A DNA stretch of 64,000 nt from Pomphorhynchus laevis (Eukaryota; Acanthocephala; Palaeacanthocephala; Echinorhynchida; Pomphorhynchidae), in the NCBI GenBank assembly GCA_012934845.2, contig WNNJ02002183.1, forward strand, positions 1 to 64,000, in the 5' to 3' direction. The notes below the pieces were generated by a model that worked only from the letters and a program-made list of their open reading frames with translations, had not been told where the DNA came from and made no database searches. The position numbers were made by a program, and so were the translations under genes. This document shows positions 33,360 to 45,430 of this stretch, piece by piece (position 1 is the first letter of the stretch; each line of letters starts with the position of its first letter).

Positions 33360-36300
33360 TCTTGCAGTCATTCCTTTCTTCATGGCCTCAAATCCAGGGA
33401 AATCTGAGCCCTTCAACCGATCAAACACGCTGCCTTCCGACTGAACCATTGGGGTCTTTCACCTCCCCCCCGAAGAATCCAATCGGCGCGGACTATGCTG
33501 GTAAACGAGAGACGAGGAGCTTAAGAAACCTTAGCTTTTGCTCCGGGGGACGTCCTCTTGAGATGAAGACTACTCCCGAGATAGCCCAAGTGCCCCAAAG
33601 GCGCACCTGGGCTTTCCCTTTCAATGACATTTGCTGAGCCCGTTTCAGGGCCCACCTAGCTTTCTTCAGGATACGTTTAAATCTATCCAGGTCTGCTTTC
33701 GCCGACCAGTTCACCGTAACGGTGAACCCCAGGTATTTTACTCTACTTGTGAAGGTGGGAAGTGGTTCAGAGGCAAATATGGAGGCGAGCGATGAGAGTG
33801 CTTATCTTTTAAGATTTTGCTTTGTAGCAGAGGCGCCATGAAAGATGACCACTTGCGATTTAGCGGAGTTTAAAATAAGATTAGATTTGTGTAGCTGGTC
33901 TTTTAATCTTAAAAAGAAACGGCTGATGTCAGAAACTACGTCTTTGCACCTGTGTCCAGAGAACAAGGCTGTGTTGTCATCAGCATACACCACAAGACGT
34001 TGTTCGCGTTTAAATATTTTGTATAGGTTAATGGAGGCAGCAAGATACAAGATAGGAGAAATTGGGGAACCTTGAAGCACACCCATAATAGGGTAGAACT
34101 GAGCGCATCAGGGTCGTATTCATAGTAAAATCGCCTGGTGTACAGCAGAATATCCACCCTATTCACAATTCTCGCAGGCAACAAGTGGGACCTGAGAGAA
34201 GAGATCACAAAGGAAATGGAGATGCGATCAAATGCAGCAGGCATGCCAAGGAAAACAGCCACAACTAAACGATGGATATTCTCCCGACAAAAATGTTCAA
34301 CTTCACCTACTGCTGAATGGACCGAACGACCTTTAACGAACCCATGAAAACCTGCAAGGATCAAATTACGCCTACACTGATGGTCGCGGATTTTACGCTC
34401 AAGCGCTTTTTCGTAAATCGACACGAGGGCATTTTGAATCGAAATGGGTCGCAGATCTTTTGGGCATGAGCAAGATTTTTTCTTGGGAATAAAAACACGC
34501 TTACTAATATTGATGCCTGATACATCGGATGGAGAGACTAAATATTGTGACGTCCACCTATCTTCTCTAATCAGCTGTCAAAATCTAACAGACCCGAGAA
34601 GAAAGTAGAGCGATGGATTTGGAGGTGCCCGGGAGTGGACCCCAGGAGTTAAGGATATCCGTAACAGATAGATCCCTACTCCTGAAGTTACACCAAGGCG
34701 GGATTGGTTGAGGTGATTGAGTGGCTCCATAGTTGTGTAGGGCTAGTGACTCCTCCAAAACTTTATCAAGGCCTACATTCCCTATCCAACCCAGCAAAAC
34801 TCTATCCTTCCAGCAAACAAACTTCTTGAAAATCTTCCAAAAGGAAGACTGAGAAGGATTAAGGCGAGCAATATCGTCCTATCCCTACTCAGCTGGAACC
34901 TATATCTAGTGCTTCAGTATTCATTCGAGAGAGCCTGTCTGGCGGAAACATAAAGATTATGGAGGTGAAGCAGTTTCGCTAAGACCTTGAGTTTCGTCGG
35001 AGTGGGGTTTTATATACGACCTTTATAGGTAGTCGATAAAATCGCTTGCCAAAAAGGGGAAGGTATTAAATTCGGTAAGACTCATTTCCTTTTCGGGGAG
35101 AGTTAGATAGCCGCCTGAAAAAGGGCCACTCTGACCGTATTAAAGTGAAACCTCCTTCAGAGCAACGTATCATCCTCAATTCTCCAACGAATTAGGTCAT
35201 GAGAGGTGGACAATTGTTGGGGCGACTGCTCTGTATAGAGGGGTTTAAGCAACCACCTCGATTGAAGCAGTAGAATGTCGAGGATAGAATTTGTTGATGT
35301 GCAATGAAAGGTAGGGGAAGGTGGTTTTTGAATAAGATAACCGTTCCTAGCTCTGCGAAGTGCTGCGTTGATCCAACGACCAGTTCTGTCGTTGAAGTCT
35401 TAAAGTATATGCCATAGCCGCTATCAACAATACCATCCAGGAGTTCATGGTTCTTGTGAATCTCCCCAGGACGTACGTAGACATAGGCTAGACTGAGGCG
35501 TTTACCGTTCTTACAGAGTGAAACTACCAGACAGGGTTGGACATGAGTAGTTTAACAAGAGGGAGGACCTTAAGGAGCACTTAACTTAAATTCAAGAGAT
35601 CTTGAGAAGAAGAGGAGTGTGGAGGGGTTATGTACGGAGTATAGTGGGAGCAAATATGCTTTGGGATAAATCGAGTTATGTCCTGGGAAAGACGGATAGA
35701 CCTCGTCTCCTGAAAAACTATAACATCTGCATCTCTACCAGATAGAAGTCTAAGGGCAAAAACACCTCCCGAATTCCACTGAAGGATATTCAGTGAAAAA
35801 GGCTCACGAGTACTCTGCATTGTGATGGACTAGTTGGATTGGGGGATTGCCAACCTAGACATTGCTAGGTGCAGGAAGTTTACCCTTTCCGCCACTAGCC
35901 CTACCAGAGGTCGGTACTCGCCCCTCGGCAATATCTTCATTTCCCACTTTCTTGCTCTTGAGGAGCTTCCCGATCTTGATTGGGGGACGGGATGGTCCGA
36001 GCCTCCCTTTTTCTTCGATACAGGAATAATCGTTGGTGCTGACGCTGTAGGATTCGTGTTAACGGCCCCAATGACCATCAGGATGAAACTTTCTAACCTC
36101 TTGTGTGATGCTTCTATTTTTAGGTCCATCAATTGAGTGATATCAGAGTCGTCCATCCGCTGTGAACCTGCGATGTTTGAATTGGAGGTGGATGTTTTTG
36201 TTTTGGACGGCCGAACAAATTGAGCTTTGTAAGTTTTAAACTTGAGGCAGAACCTGCGCCAAGCCGGATGACTTCCTCCGCAGTTAGTACACGATGGAAT

Positions 36301-37136
36301 GGCCTTGCAGGAGTCGTTGGAAGAAAGGGAAGAATATGTGGCGGATCTTCACGAACCACATGAGGGCGTCCTACTGCAGCTGGAGGCCCAGTGCCCCCAT
36401 TTGTGACACCGGCTGCAGTGGGGATAGGTGAACTCGTCAATGTCCACAATCGAAAATTGTAGATTAAATCCCATGAAAGGGTTTGATGCTGATTTAGAGA
36501 AAATTTCCACTCTGTCGACAGAGGCGGAACAGAAACCTACCTGTATAGGGTTACCATCCCTACCCAGTAATTGTCGTAGATTGGAAACCTGGAATCTGTC
36601 CATAAGGACTTTTTTGTCTTCGTCTTCTAACGAGCAAGGAAGGTTATTTATTTGTAATGACGCCATAATAGGCTTAATAATTATATCCCCTTGATCTTTG
36701 AGATTATTTGAGAATAAGTCATAATAAGTAGTTAGTAGGTCTGAAGATACAAAGGAGATTTTAATCTCCCCTGGAAAATGTTTTACTTTGTTGAAAAGAA
36801 CTCTGTTATTGTAAATTTTAGCAAAATCTCGTAAAAAAGTGTTGTATAATTGATCTTTAGCTATAGGTTTTGTAGGCTTAATGATGATTAAGTTCTTCAT
36901 TTTCGGGATGGGGGAAGTTCCTCCCCGTCATTTGATGAACACAAAACGTTACTGACCTTAGAAGTTAGAGTTATCGTTGTAGAAGTATCAAAACTCACAA
37001 TATTCTCTCCTTGGAAATTGTGAAAATATTCATTGGAAATTGTAACCTTTGAAGGCTCCGACTGCATGTTTTGTTCGCTGTTTTTTTTTCTTCCTAAAAC
37101 GAGAGTAATTGTTTCTCTTAAAACGCTTTGGCACAC
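33360..37136 (-). pseudogene. Two-ORF LINE, copy A (Jockey/R1/I-like group)
   Basis: Runs on the minus strand. ORF1 pieces at 37136-36897, 36900-36349 and 36156-35830 include RNA-binding-like sequence, the zinc knuckle CSRCHKWGHWASSC and the C-terminal LHLAMSRLAIPQSN. ORF2 starts at 35820, nine bases after the ORF1 stop, with the endonuclease start LNILQWNSGG...DADVIVFQETRS, then a broken middle (35.5-34.6 kb) and RT parts: FVKGRSVHSAVGEVEHFC, AAFDRISISFV, LQGSPISPILYLAASINL and VVYADDNTALFSG. The RT C-terminus reaches about 33360. There are frame changes in both ORFs, so it is inactive. No RNase H is seen. Copies B (38.5-41.9 kb) and C (57.5-60.4 kb) are relatives. Confidence 0.82.
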
Positions 37137-37279
37137 AGACTGTGTGCTTCAAGCCCACAAAAGCGAAACAGATAAAGTTACTCATTTAGTAGCATTGATT
37201 GTGAAAACATAATTTCACATAATTGCGAAAACTGGATGGAGAATAGACTCGAATACCTTAGTTGCTTAAGTAATTTTGT

Positions 37280-38020
37280 TGATTACTGTTCTCTGTTGTG
37301 GTTTGAAAATCAATCGATTCATTGATGCTGGTGCAATTGTAACAATGTTGACAGTGCTCAACAGTTTTGCATCTGTCAATCCTAGTTATGATTTTGTACA
37401 CCGATGCTCGTAGCCTTCTCTCTTAGAATTAAAAGGTAAAAGATTCGTGTCCAAAATCTGATACTTTCGTTAGTGCCTTTGAGTGAAAAAGGCTACACTT
37501 ACCAATGTCGAGATTAATGCATTGTCCGTGGTGATATGTATAGAACTAGTAATAGTAATGATCGATTACCTACTGAAATTTGCTTATCTTAGTAATACTA
37601 TAATAGTAGGTTATTTCAAAATGCTGATTGTAGATTTCAGTAATTATATTTGCTCTTGAGTGATCATTCCTTTTATATATTCCTTTTTTAATAAAACCCT
37701 TATTTATTTACTTATAAATTCATTGGAAGAGTAAATTTTCTGAACCTTTCTCAAAATACAAGAGCTTACAAGTTTCTCTGAAGAACAGCGTTATTTACTT
37801 GACATTTGTCTTACATCTAAAAATCACATGATCAATAACGTTATACATTCAGATTCTCTAGCCATCTCCGACCATTGTATCTGAGCTCCCATTTCGATTC
37901 AAACTTTTCATATATACTGTCGTATCCTGGCATTCGCTAGATTTGTGAAACGCTAAGTTGGCTATAATGTTAGAAACAACTTTACTTACGTTAAGTTTAT
38001 GAAAAACGTCAATTTTGAGT
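37280..38020 (+). pseudogene. LINE endonuclease relic (CR1/RTE-like)
   Basis: Reads VYTDARSLLSRIKR near 37390 and, after broken stretches, LDICLTSKNHMINNVIHSDS followed by LAISDHC near 37797-37882, i.e. the N-terminal and the catalytic SDH ends of a LINE endonuclease. It is the same family as 32950-33245. The two scraps flank LINE copy A. Confidence 0.6.
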
Positions 38021-38369
38021 GTATAATGCTATTTTATTACTTACAGACATGACAAAATATTGTACGAGGTATATTGCATTGTATATCCATCTTTTTAAAT
38101 CTTTAAATTTTAAACGAATTCTTAACACACATTTTTCTAATAATACCAATTTATTTATATTAATTTTCACAAATTTTTATGTAAATATAATTTCTAAATA
38201 TTAAAATAAATGAATTTCAAATCATCATTATTTTATTATCTTGAAAAAACAAGGTTCACTTTTTAAGCACAATTTATAACCTCTTAGTTTCAGAAATAAA
38301 GTTGTTTATGAGTTGAGAGGATTCAGTGAAGCAGTTTATAATCAGTTTGGCAGCAACGATAGAATCGAC

Positions 38370-38455
38370 AAAGCGGTAACTAGTACCGTTTCGTCATCGT
38401 TTTGGCACATCATTGCCTGATACATCCAACTGATGGATGCAGAAGAGGCTCGTCA
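38370..38455 (-). repeat. Decayed hammerhead-type repeat
   Basis: The minus strand carries GATGACGAAACGGTAC preceded by a damaged CTGATGAG box. Homologous to 30293-30350 (shared CTGATGGATGCAG). It lies directly at the truncated 5' end of LINE copy B. Confidence 0.5.
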
Positions 38456-38459
38456 GACG

Positions 38460-39469
38460 GCACAATCCTTCGTGATTTCGCCATGATTACTAGGAATAGA
38501 GTTTTATTCAACTCTCTTAAAACCCTCGAGAATACACTCAGGGTCTCCTTTGCGAATGGTGACATACTCGAGGATTACAGAAAATTCTTTTCCACTAATC
38601 TATCTACTATTGGTACTATAACTATTCTGCCGCTAAGATGTACTTTAAAAATTTCTAATTTTCCTTCGTTCAATTCTGACGATGATATTGATCAATTAAA
38701 AAAACTGTTCAAACTTTCTTCAATCAGACAGGTACTGGGTAAAGGCGGTGACCCGCTCCCAGTTGCCTTTGCTGAGACGGATCTAGACAACGGGCACATT
38801 CTTGCCGCTTCAACAGCTAATCCCTTTTTGGGATTCAATTTGAAATTCTTGCTGATTAGTGAGGACACCCTCACCTACCCTCATTGCCAAAAATGTCACG
38901 GCTGGGGGCACTGGTCCTCCACCTGTTCTAATTCCTCTGTTTGTGGTGTTTGTGGCAAGGGTGACTGCCCGCACCCGGCTAACAACGACAAATGCCTTAC
39001 CACACCCTATTGTGTAAACTGTGGGGGAGTGCACCCCGCTTGGTCGAAAAAATGCACCCTGTTTAAAGCCTACAGTCAGAGATTTTCTAAGCCGATTACG
39101 AAATCGTACGCTGCTGCTGCCGCTCCAGATCGGATGTCAAATAATGACATTATACATCTTCTGGCTAACCAAAAGAAGATGATTATTAGTGAACTACAAG
39201 CTCTTTTTTTGCCACTCATCTCCTCTCTCGTAGGCACGCCCACGGTGGCACCAGTTCCAGCCGATTTGTTGCATACCCCCAGCACTAAGAAGCGTGGCGG
39301 GTCTGCTCAGCCCGTTCCTCCTCTCAAGATCGGAAAATTGTTGAAGTCTATGGCCTCCTCGGGAAATGATGATACTGCCTTGGGGAGTCCGACCCTAGAT
39401 GGTGCTAGTGGCAAGGGGGTAACCCTCTTGCACCTAGCTCTGTCTAGGTTGGCATCCCCTTCCAACTAA
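38460..39469 (+). CDS. LINE copy B, ORF1 (zinc-knuckle RNA-binding protein, 5' truncated)
   Basis: An open frame of about 335 codons. It begins in LINE sequence at ILRDFAMITRNRVLF; the upstream ATG at 38402 belongs to the adjoining hammerhead repeat. Three Cys-rich knuckles follow: CQKCHGWGHWSSTC (CX2CX4HX4C), CGVCGKGDCPHP..., and CVNCGGVHPAWSKKC. Then comes an Ala-rich linker, and the protein ends LHLALSRLASPSN. LINE ORF1 proteins of this type coat the element RNA. Its 5' end is replaced by unrelated sequence compared with copy A, which indicates 5' truncation. Confidence 0.8.
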
Positions 39470-39478
39470 TTTAACACA

Positions 39479-41942
39479 ATGGTGAGTAAGCCTGAGCCTT
39501 TTTCACTGAATATTCTTCAGTGGAATTCGGGAGGTGCTTCTGCCCTTAGACTTTTATCTGGTAGAGACGCAGATGTCATAGTCTTCAGGAGACGCGGTCT
39601 ATCCGTCTGCCCCAGGACATTACTCGATTTATCCCTAAGCACATTTATTCACACTATACTCCGTACATAACCCCGCCTCATTCCTCTTCTTCTCAAGGAC
39701 TCTTGACCTTAGTTAAGTGCTCTTTAAGATCTTCCCTCTTGCTAAATTACTCTTGTCCAGCCCTGTCTTGTCTAGTAGTCTCACTTGTTAAGAACGGTAA
39801 ACGCATCAGTCTTGCCAACGTTTACATTCGTCCAGGGGAGATTCACAAGAACCGTGACCTTCTGGATGGGATTATTGACGGCGGCTATGACATGATACTA
39901 GGTGACTTCAACGACAGAACTGGTCGTTGGATTAATGCAGCCCTCCGCAGAGCCAGGAACGGTTATCTTATTCATAAACCACCCTCCCCAACCTTTCATT
40001 GCACATCAACGAATTCACTCCTCGACTTACTATTGCTACATAAGAGGTGGTTGTTTAAACCCCTCTGTACCGAGCAATCGCGTCAACATCTGTCCACCTC
40101 TCATGATTTAATTCGTTGGCGGATAGAGGAGGATACGCTGCTTCGAAGAAGATTCCACTTTGATCCGATCAGAGTGGCTTTCTACCATGCAGCCATCCAA
40201 CGCTTTCCCCGAATTGGTAATGAGAGTTTAACCGAATTTAACTCCTATCTCTCTTCGCAAGCTACCGCGTTTCTCTCGACAACCTATAAAGGTCGAGTAT
40301 TTTGTCCCACTCCGACAAAACTCAAGGTCCTAGCTAGACTACTTAACCTCCCTTCTCTCTCTTCTTCTGCCAAACAGACTATCTCGAACGAGTACTGGCG
40401 CACCAGATACTGGTTCCAGCTGAGTAGGGATAGGGCGAGTATCGCTCGTCTTAACCCTTCTCAGTCTTCCTTCTGGAAGATATTCAAGAGGGAGAAGTTT
40501 GTTTGCTGGAGGGATAAGGCTGTGGGGTGGATCGGTAGTATAGGCCTTGACAAAGTTTTGGAGGAGTCACTAGTACTACATAATTATGGAGCCACTCAAT
40601 CACCGCAACCAATCCCGCTCTGGGGAGACTTCAGGAGTAGAGACTTATCTGTGCCAGATATTCTCAACGCCTGGGGGCCTCTACAGGGCACCTCCAATTC
40701 CGTCGCTCCACTCTCTTCTCGTGTATGTCAGCTTTTGACAGCTGATCAAAGAAGGGAGGTGGCCGTAACAATGCTATTAGCCACCCCATCCGATGTGGCC
40801 GGCATCAACATTAGCAAAAGAATTTTTATTCCAAAAAAGCATCCGGTCTCATGTCCTTAAGACCTGCGGCCAATTTCGATTCAAAATTCCCTCGTTTCGA
40901 TCTACGATAAAGCGCTTGCGCGTAGAATCCGCGATCATCTAAGTAAGCGAAATTTAATCCCACCCGGTTTCCATGGGTTCGTCAAAAGTCGCTCGGTCCA
41001 TTCAGCAGTGGGTGAGGTGCAACGGTTCTGTCGGGAGAATAGCCATCAACTCGTTGTGGCTGTTTTCCTTGATTTTTCCGCTGCATTTGACCGTATATCA
41101 ATACCTTTTGTTATCTCTACTCTCAGGTCCCTCGGGTTGCCTGCAAGAATTGTTAACAGGGTAAAGATACTGCTGTATACCAAGCGATTTTACTATGATG
41201 ATGCCCTGATGCGCGTCAGTTCTACCCTATTACGGGTGTGCCTCAAGGTTCCCCTCTCTCTCCTATCTTATATCTTGCTGCCTCCATCAATCTATTCAAA
41301 ATATTGACACGACAGCAACGTCTAGTGGTGTACGCTGATGACACCACAGCCCTGTTCTCTGGACGCAGGTGTAAGGACGTAGTCTCAGACATCAGCCGTT
41401 TCTTTTTAAGATTAAAAGACCAGTTACCCAAGTCCAATCTTATTCTAAACTCCGCTAAATCGCAGGTGGTTGTCTTTCATGGCTCCCCTGCGACAAAGCA
41501 CAAACTTAAGAGACTAGCACTCTCTGCGCTCTCCTCCACATTTGCCTCTGAACCACTCCCTACCTTCACAAGTCGAGTAAAATACCTGGGGTTCACCGTT
41601 TCGGTGAACTGGTCGGCTAAAGCCGACCTAGATAGACTCAAACGTATCCTGAAGAGAGCTAGTTGGGCTCTGAAACGGGCCCAGCATCTGTCGTTGAATG
41701 GGAAAACCCAGGTGCGCCTTTGGGGTACCTGGGCTATCTCGGGATTAGTCTTCTTCTCTAGAGGACGTCCCCCAGAGCAAAGACTAAGGTTTCTGAAGCT
41801 CCTTGTCTCGCGCTTACCCAGCATCGTCCGCGCCGATTGGATTCTTCGGGGAGTGAAAGACCCCGGGTGGTTCAATCGGAAAGCGGCGTGTTGGATTGGT
41901 TGGGGGGCTCAGATCCTTATGGATTTGAGGCCTACGCAATGA
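39479..41942 (+). pseudogene. LINE copy B, ORF2 (endonuclease-RT), frameshifted
   Basis: Starts nine bases after the ORF1 stop. Endonuclease: FSLNILQWNSGGASALRLLS, a frame change near 39585, then 39703-40860 with the DFNDRTGRWINAALRRARNG catalytic region and STSHDLIRW. The RT lies in 40.86-41.94 kb with two further frame changes: AVFLDFSAAFDRISIPFV (motif A), MPQGSPLSPILYLAASINLF (motif B), VVYADDTTALFSG (motif C), then a thumb region to TAG-side end DLRPTQ at 41942. It is the best preserved copy of the family; about three breaks separate it from an open ORF2. No RNase H domain is seen. The group (Jockey/R1/I superfamily) is inferred from domain order. Confidence 0.82.
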
Positions 41943-42379
41943 GAAGAAGTGATTATGAAGAATATGCAGTCTCACTGTTGACTTAACTTTTTATAACTAA
42001 TTTACTTATTTATCCCTTTATGTGTAACATGTTATCTCTTTTTTATTAAGAAAATCCTTATTATTATGAACATGAATTTTGTATTTTGAATTTTGTATTT
42101 TGTACGATTTTTCAAGTAATTAAACAATAAATATTTAAATTTTTGTCTGTCGTTTAAACCTAGTGAACTGTTTCGAATATACGTACAAAATATGCATACT
42201 TCTCTGTCACATGTACAAATTAGTAAAACTGCTGTAAGCAAATCGAGCGAAATACGTAAACTAAACAGTTAATTGAAATATAGCGTGTGATAGTTTGTCC
42301 TTGTCTTAATTTTAATACAGATACTGTGAACTTTGCTTTCCAAACGCTGTAGAATTTGAAAGTATTATAAAACAAAGAA

Positions 42380-42845
42380 ATGGTAAAAATCGATGAATCG
42401 AATAGACATTCCTCTGGATCGCTCAAAGTCATACCAAATGATAAGATTGCTCAACTGTTACAATGTCCGATATGCCAGGATGTATATAAAGACCCAAGAG
42501 CGCTTCCATGCTTACATTCATATTGTCTTGAATGTATTGAGCCAATGTATGTCCCAGGTAAGCCATTTTCATGTCCATACTGTCGACAAGAATTTCTCTT
42601 TGTGTCACCATTGAAAGAAGTACTACCATGTGATCTGAAAATGAAAGCTCTACTTGAAACCAAGCCCATTGAGTTTAATACAACCCGACTTTGTACGAGT
42701 TGCTCCACTCATCCTGCTATCGGGGTTTGCGCTCACTGTTCAAAATACACATGTGTTGACTGTATTGAGAAACACGAGAAAATATTACGAACAGAACTTC
42801 AGCAAATAAAAGATTTGTTGTACAAAAATATTTGTCAATTTGAAG
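42380..42845 (+). CDS. TRIM-like RING and B-box protein, first coding exon
   Basis: From the ATG the exon encodes 155 residues and ends at a GAAG/GTAAGA donor at 42845-42846; the open frame beyond it is intron. RING C3HC4 finger: C29, C32, C44, H46, C49, C52, C65 and C68 (CPICQDVYKDPRALPCLHSY...CPYC). B-box type zinc finger about 105-132 (CTSCSTHPAIGVCAHC, CVDCIEKH), then the start of a coiled coil (RTELQQIKDLLYKNICQFEG). RING plus B-box plus coil is the TRIM/RBCC layout, an E3 ubiquitin ligase. Later exons that would name the subfamily are not visible; the next 3.9 kb is PLE and Merlin sequence, presumably intronic. The two cysteine fingers are intact. Confidence 0.85.
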
Positions 42846-43411
42846 GTAAGATGATAAAATGCCGACGAGGTTTATTAATTGATATTAACATTAACGTATA
42901 TCCGTTCTGCTTATTTCTTACTTCATATTACTCATATTACCTTATCTATTTAAAAGTAATTATGCGTGAAATCCTATCGGTCATAATCATTTATGTAACT
43001 CGTCTCATAATACTAATTTTTGTTACGTTAGTTACCGAAATATTACCTTTTAATAATTTATCATCTTTATGGTTCCAAAAAATATCTAATTTAAAGAAAT
43101 AATTGACTTCATTACTTACATAATAAGCGAGTTAGGACGAAGTTTAATTAACTTAAAATTTTTTCTCCGGTTCTGTGCTAAAACAAACTTTTTTATCGAA
43201 AAGTTAAATTTAATTTACACTATAATATTTAATACGTGCTTTTAAAATAAACTTTTAATCCTATTCTCAAATATTAATATAATCCAATTTTCTTATATCT
43301 AATATTAAATACATGATAACAGTTGTCTGTGATTTGAATGCATAATTTGACCAAAATTATGCATAATAATTTGACTGTCAAAATTTATTTATTAAACGCT
43401 ATCTTCCGGTA

Positions 43412-43884
43412 GTGTTAATGAATAAACTCCTACCACCATTAGGACGAAAAATTTGTAATTATAATATAGAATTAAAATCAATATGTAACGATAATATTAG
43501 AAACATAATGGAAACAGAATGCAATTGTAAAAGTCTTAGTTTTGATAAAATAAATGAACATATATGTACCCATAATCTAGAATTAATTGAAAATTGTGAA
43601 TTAAGAAAGCTGCTATCAAAAGGGTATAAATATAGATTAAATAATAACAACGACAAAAATAAAATTTACAATTCGTTATATAATGACTTAAATGCTTACT
43701 TTGGTAAGCTGATTAATAGTAAAAGCTTAAATACATCGAAGATAGGTAAAAATGTTACTAAACATTTTAATTTTAGATCTTTGGATTGAAATTTAATGTA
43801 CCCATTAGGATTGAATGATGTGGTACAAGGAATTGGCAAAAGTTGTATAGTAAATAATAAACAACTATATTATAATAATCCGTA
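43412..43884 (+). pseudogene. PLE-type RT element, 5' part
   Basis: The frame 43412-43789 begins MLMNKLLPPLGRKICNYNIE, with the N-terminal helical region of a telomerase-like (PLE-type) RT protein lacking GIY-YIG. The sequence continues out of frame to about 43884, where an insertion starts. The same protein resumes at 45430. The direct repeat GTAAATAATAAACAACT (43848 onward and 45429 onward) marks the join. Confidence 0.6.
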
Positions 43885-44270
43885 GTTACTCCCGAATAGT
43901 TCAAGGTCCAACCTTGATTCAAAGGTTTAGTTCCAGTTCCAGAATAGTGAAGAGAAGTCACTCCGACTATATTAAGAACGAAGCGAGCCAATTTTTCAAT
44001 TAATTCTAGTTCCTTCGCGCCAGCGAGATGACATTCCATGTTTTTACATGAAGACTAGTCCGCTTCGGATGTAGATGCTTCTTTCGCTGTCTCCGTACAA
44101 CTGCCTAATCACACGGCACCCGACATTGAAAACTACTGCGATCAGTGGTGAGTTGACCATTGCTCTTTGCATTTGATTTATAGTTTATAAATTTCTTGCT
44201 TGTCATTTTTGTTGTCTTTGTTTGTTTGTTCGGTTATCTCTTGTTCCCGATATCCTTTGATGATCTAATC
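43885..44270. other. Inserted segment of unknown kind
   Basis: GC-richer than its host PLE. On the minus strand a frame (44039-43885) reads MECHLAGAKELELIEKLARF then GWTLNYSGVT. No family is recognised. It ends beside the first Merlin terminal sequence. It may be a piece of another element carried by or captured with Merlin. Confidence 0.3.
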
Positions 44271-44525
44271 AAAGGGGGTAATAATTAACTTGTGTAATTT
44301 TTATTGTAAACCTCAGATGACAGCATATGAATCCTATATTCGAAGAATTCTGGGCGCTGGAAATGATGAGCTAGAGGGAAGGAAATGAAAGGAATCCGCA
44401 AAAACTTGTTAAATGATTATTTGGCTGAATATATGTGGCGAGATAATATTCCTGGTGAGCCAATTAAAAAATACTTGATTTATTAAACATTTATTTTTAA
44501 TCTTTATGTTATTTTTCTTTTTTTA
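44268..44525 (+). mobile_element. Merlin transposon deletion derivative
   Basis: Begins with GGGGGTAATAATTAACTTGT (Merlin-like terminal repeat), then after about 95 bases jumps to the last coding 100 bases of the transposase (ARGKEMKGIRKNLLNDYLAE, YMWRDN). The stretch 44365-44520 is near-identical to 45045-45205 in the neighbour copy. Confidence 0.65.
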
Positions 44526-44614
44526 TATCGTTTTTTTTCAAGCGAAAAGGTGTATTTAAATCATCCATGACATGTTGTCATTGTAATGATAATATGTCGT
44601 GGAGAGACATATGC

Positions 44615-45205
44615 CGTGGGGGAAATAATTAACTTGTTTGATGACACGCAAACTATGTATTCGATATATAGATGACAATCCCATAAGATTAGGAGGGGAT
44701 GGGATTGTGTGTAAAATTGACGAAAGTTTATTTTGCCACAAATCAAAATATAATAGGGGAAGAAGCAGCAAGCCAATTTGGGTTTTCGGAATTTGCGACA
44801 CAAGTTTTGTTCCAGCAAGAGGATATCTTCAAGTCGCGCCCAATAGAGCCTCATCTACCTTATTACCAATAATAGAACAAGTTTGCAAAAAAGGCACGAT
44901 CATTCACAGTGATGAATGAAAATCTTATAAAAAGCTTCATGAAATCGGGTTTTTGCATGAAACCGTCAATCATTCCCGTGAATTTTTAAATCGTGAAACA
45001 GGGGTTCATACCCAACATATTGAATCTTATTGGGCAAAGATGAAAGCTAGAGGGAAGGAAATGAAAGGAATCCGCAAAAACTTGTTAAATGATTATTTGG
45101 CTGAATATATGTGGCGAGATAATATTCCTGGTGAGCCAATTGAAAAAATACTTGATTTATTAAACATTTATTTTTAATCTTTATGTTATTTTCCTTTTTT
45201 TATTT
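44615..45205 (+). pseudogene. Merlin-type (IS1595-related) DDE transposase, truncated
   Basis: Starts at a terminal sequence GGGGGAAATAATTAACTTGT. The frame 44638-45177 encodes the C-terminal two thirds of a Merlin transposase. Catalytic acids are visible: D in VCKIDESLF, D in GTIIHSDE, E in TQHIESYW. Conserved NRGR...WVFGICD, VNHSREF and RNLLNDYLAEYMWR-type blocks are also present. One in-frame TGA follows SDE, where the family has Trp. The N-terminal zinc-ribbon part is missing, so it is a deletion copy and non-autonomous. Merlin normally makes 8-9 base target duplications; I do not see the right-hand inverted end. Confidence 0.82.
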
Positions 45206-45245
45206 TTAATTTTAATACCATAATGATTTCAAAAATATATTTTGA

Positions 45246-45430
45246 GATAAACTTATATAATTGTTGGGGGAAATAAACTTGTGTAGTTGCTGGGGGAAAT
45301 AATAAACTTGTGTAGTTGCTGGGGGAAATAATAAACTTGTGTAGTTGCTGGGGGAAATAATAAACTTGTGTAGTTGCTGGGGGAAATAATAAACTTGTGT
45401 AGTTGCTGAGGGAAATAATAAACTTGATCC
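45246..45430 (+). repeat. 29-base minisatellite related to the Merlin end
   Basis: About six tandem copies of a 29-base unit containing GGGGGAAATAATAAACTTGT plus GTAGTTGCT. The first unit is diverged. The unit matches the Merlin terminal sequence at 44268 and 44615 with one or two changes. Open frames through it (PQQLHKFIISP) are artefacts. Confidence 0.85.

Noticed and set aside
42846-43102. Extension of the TRIM-like frame past 42845 with hydrophobic helices
   Set aside because: A strong GTAAGA donor ends the exon; the extension is AT-rich intron and not a real membrane domain.
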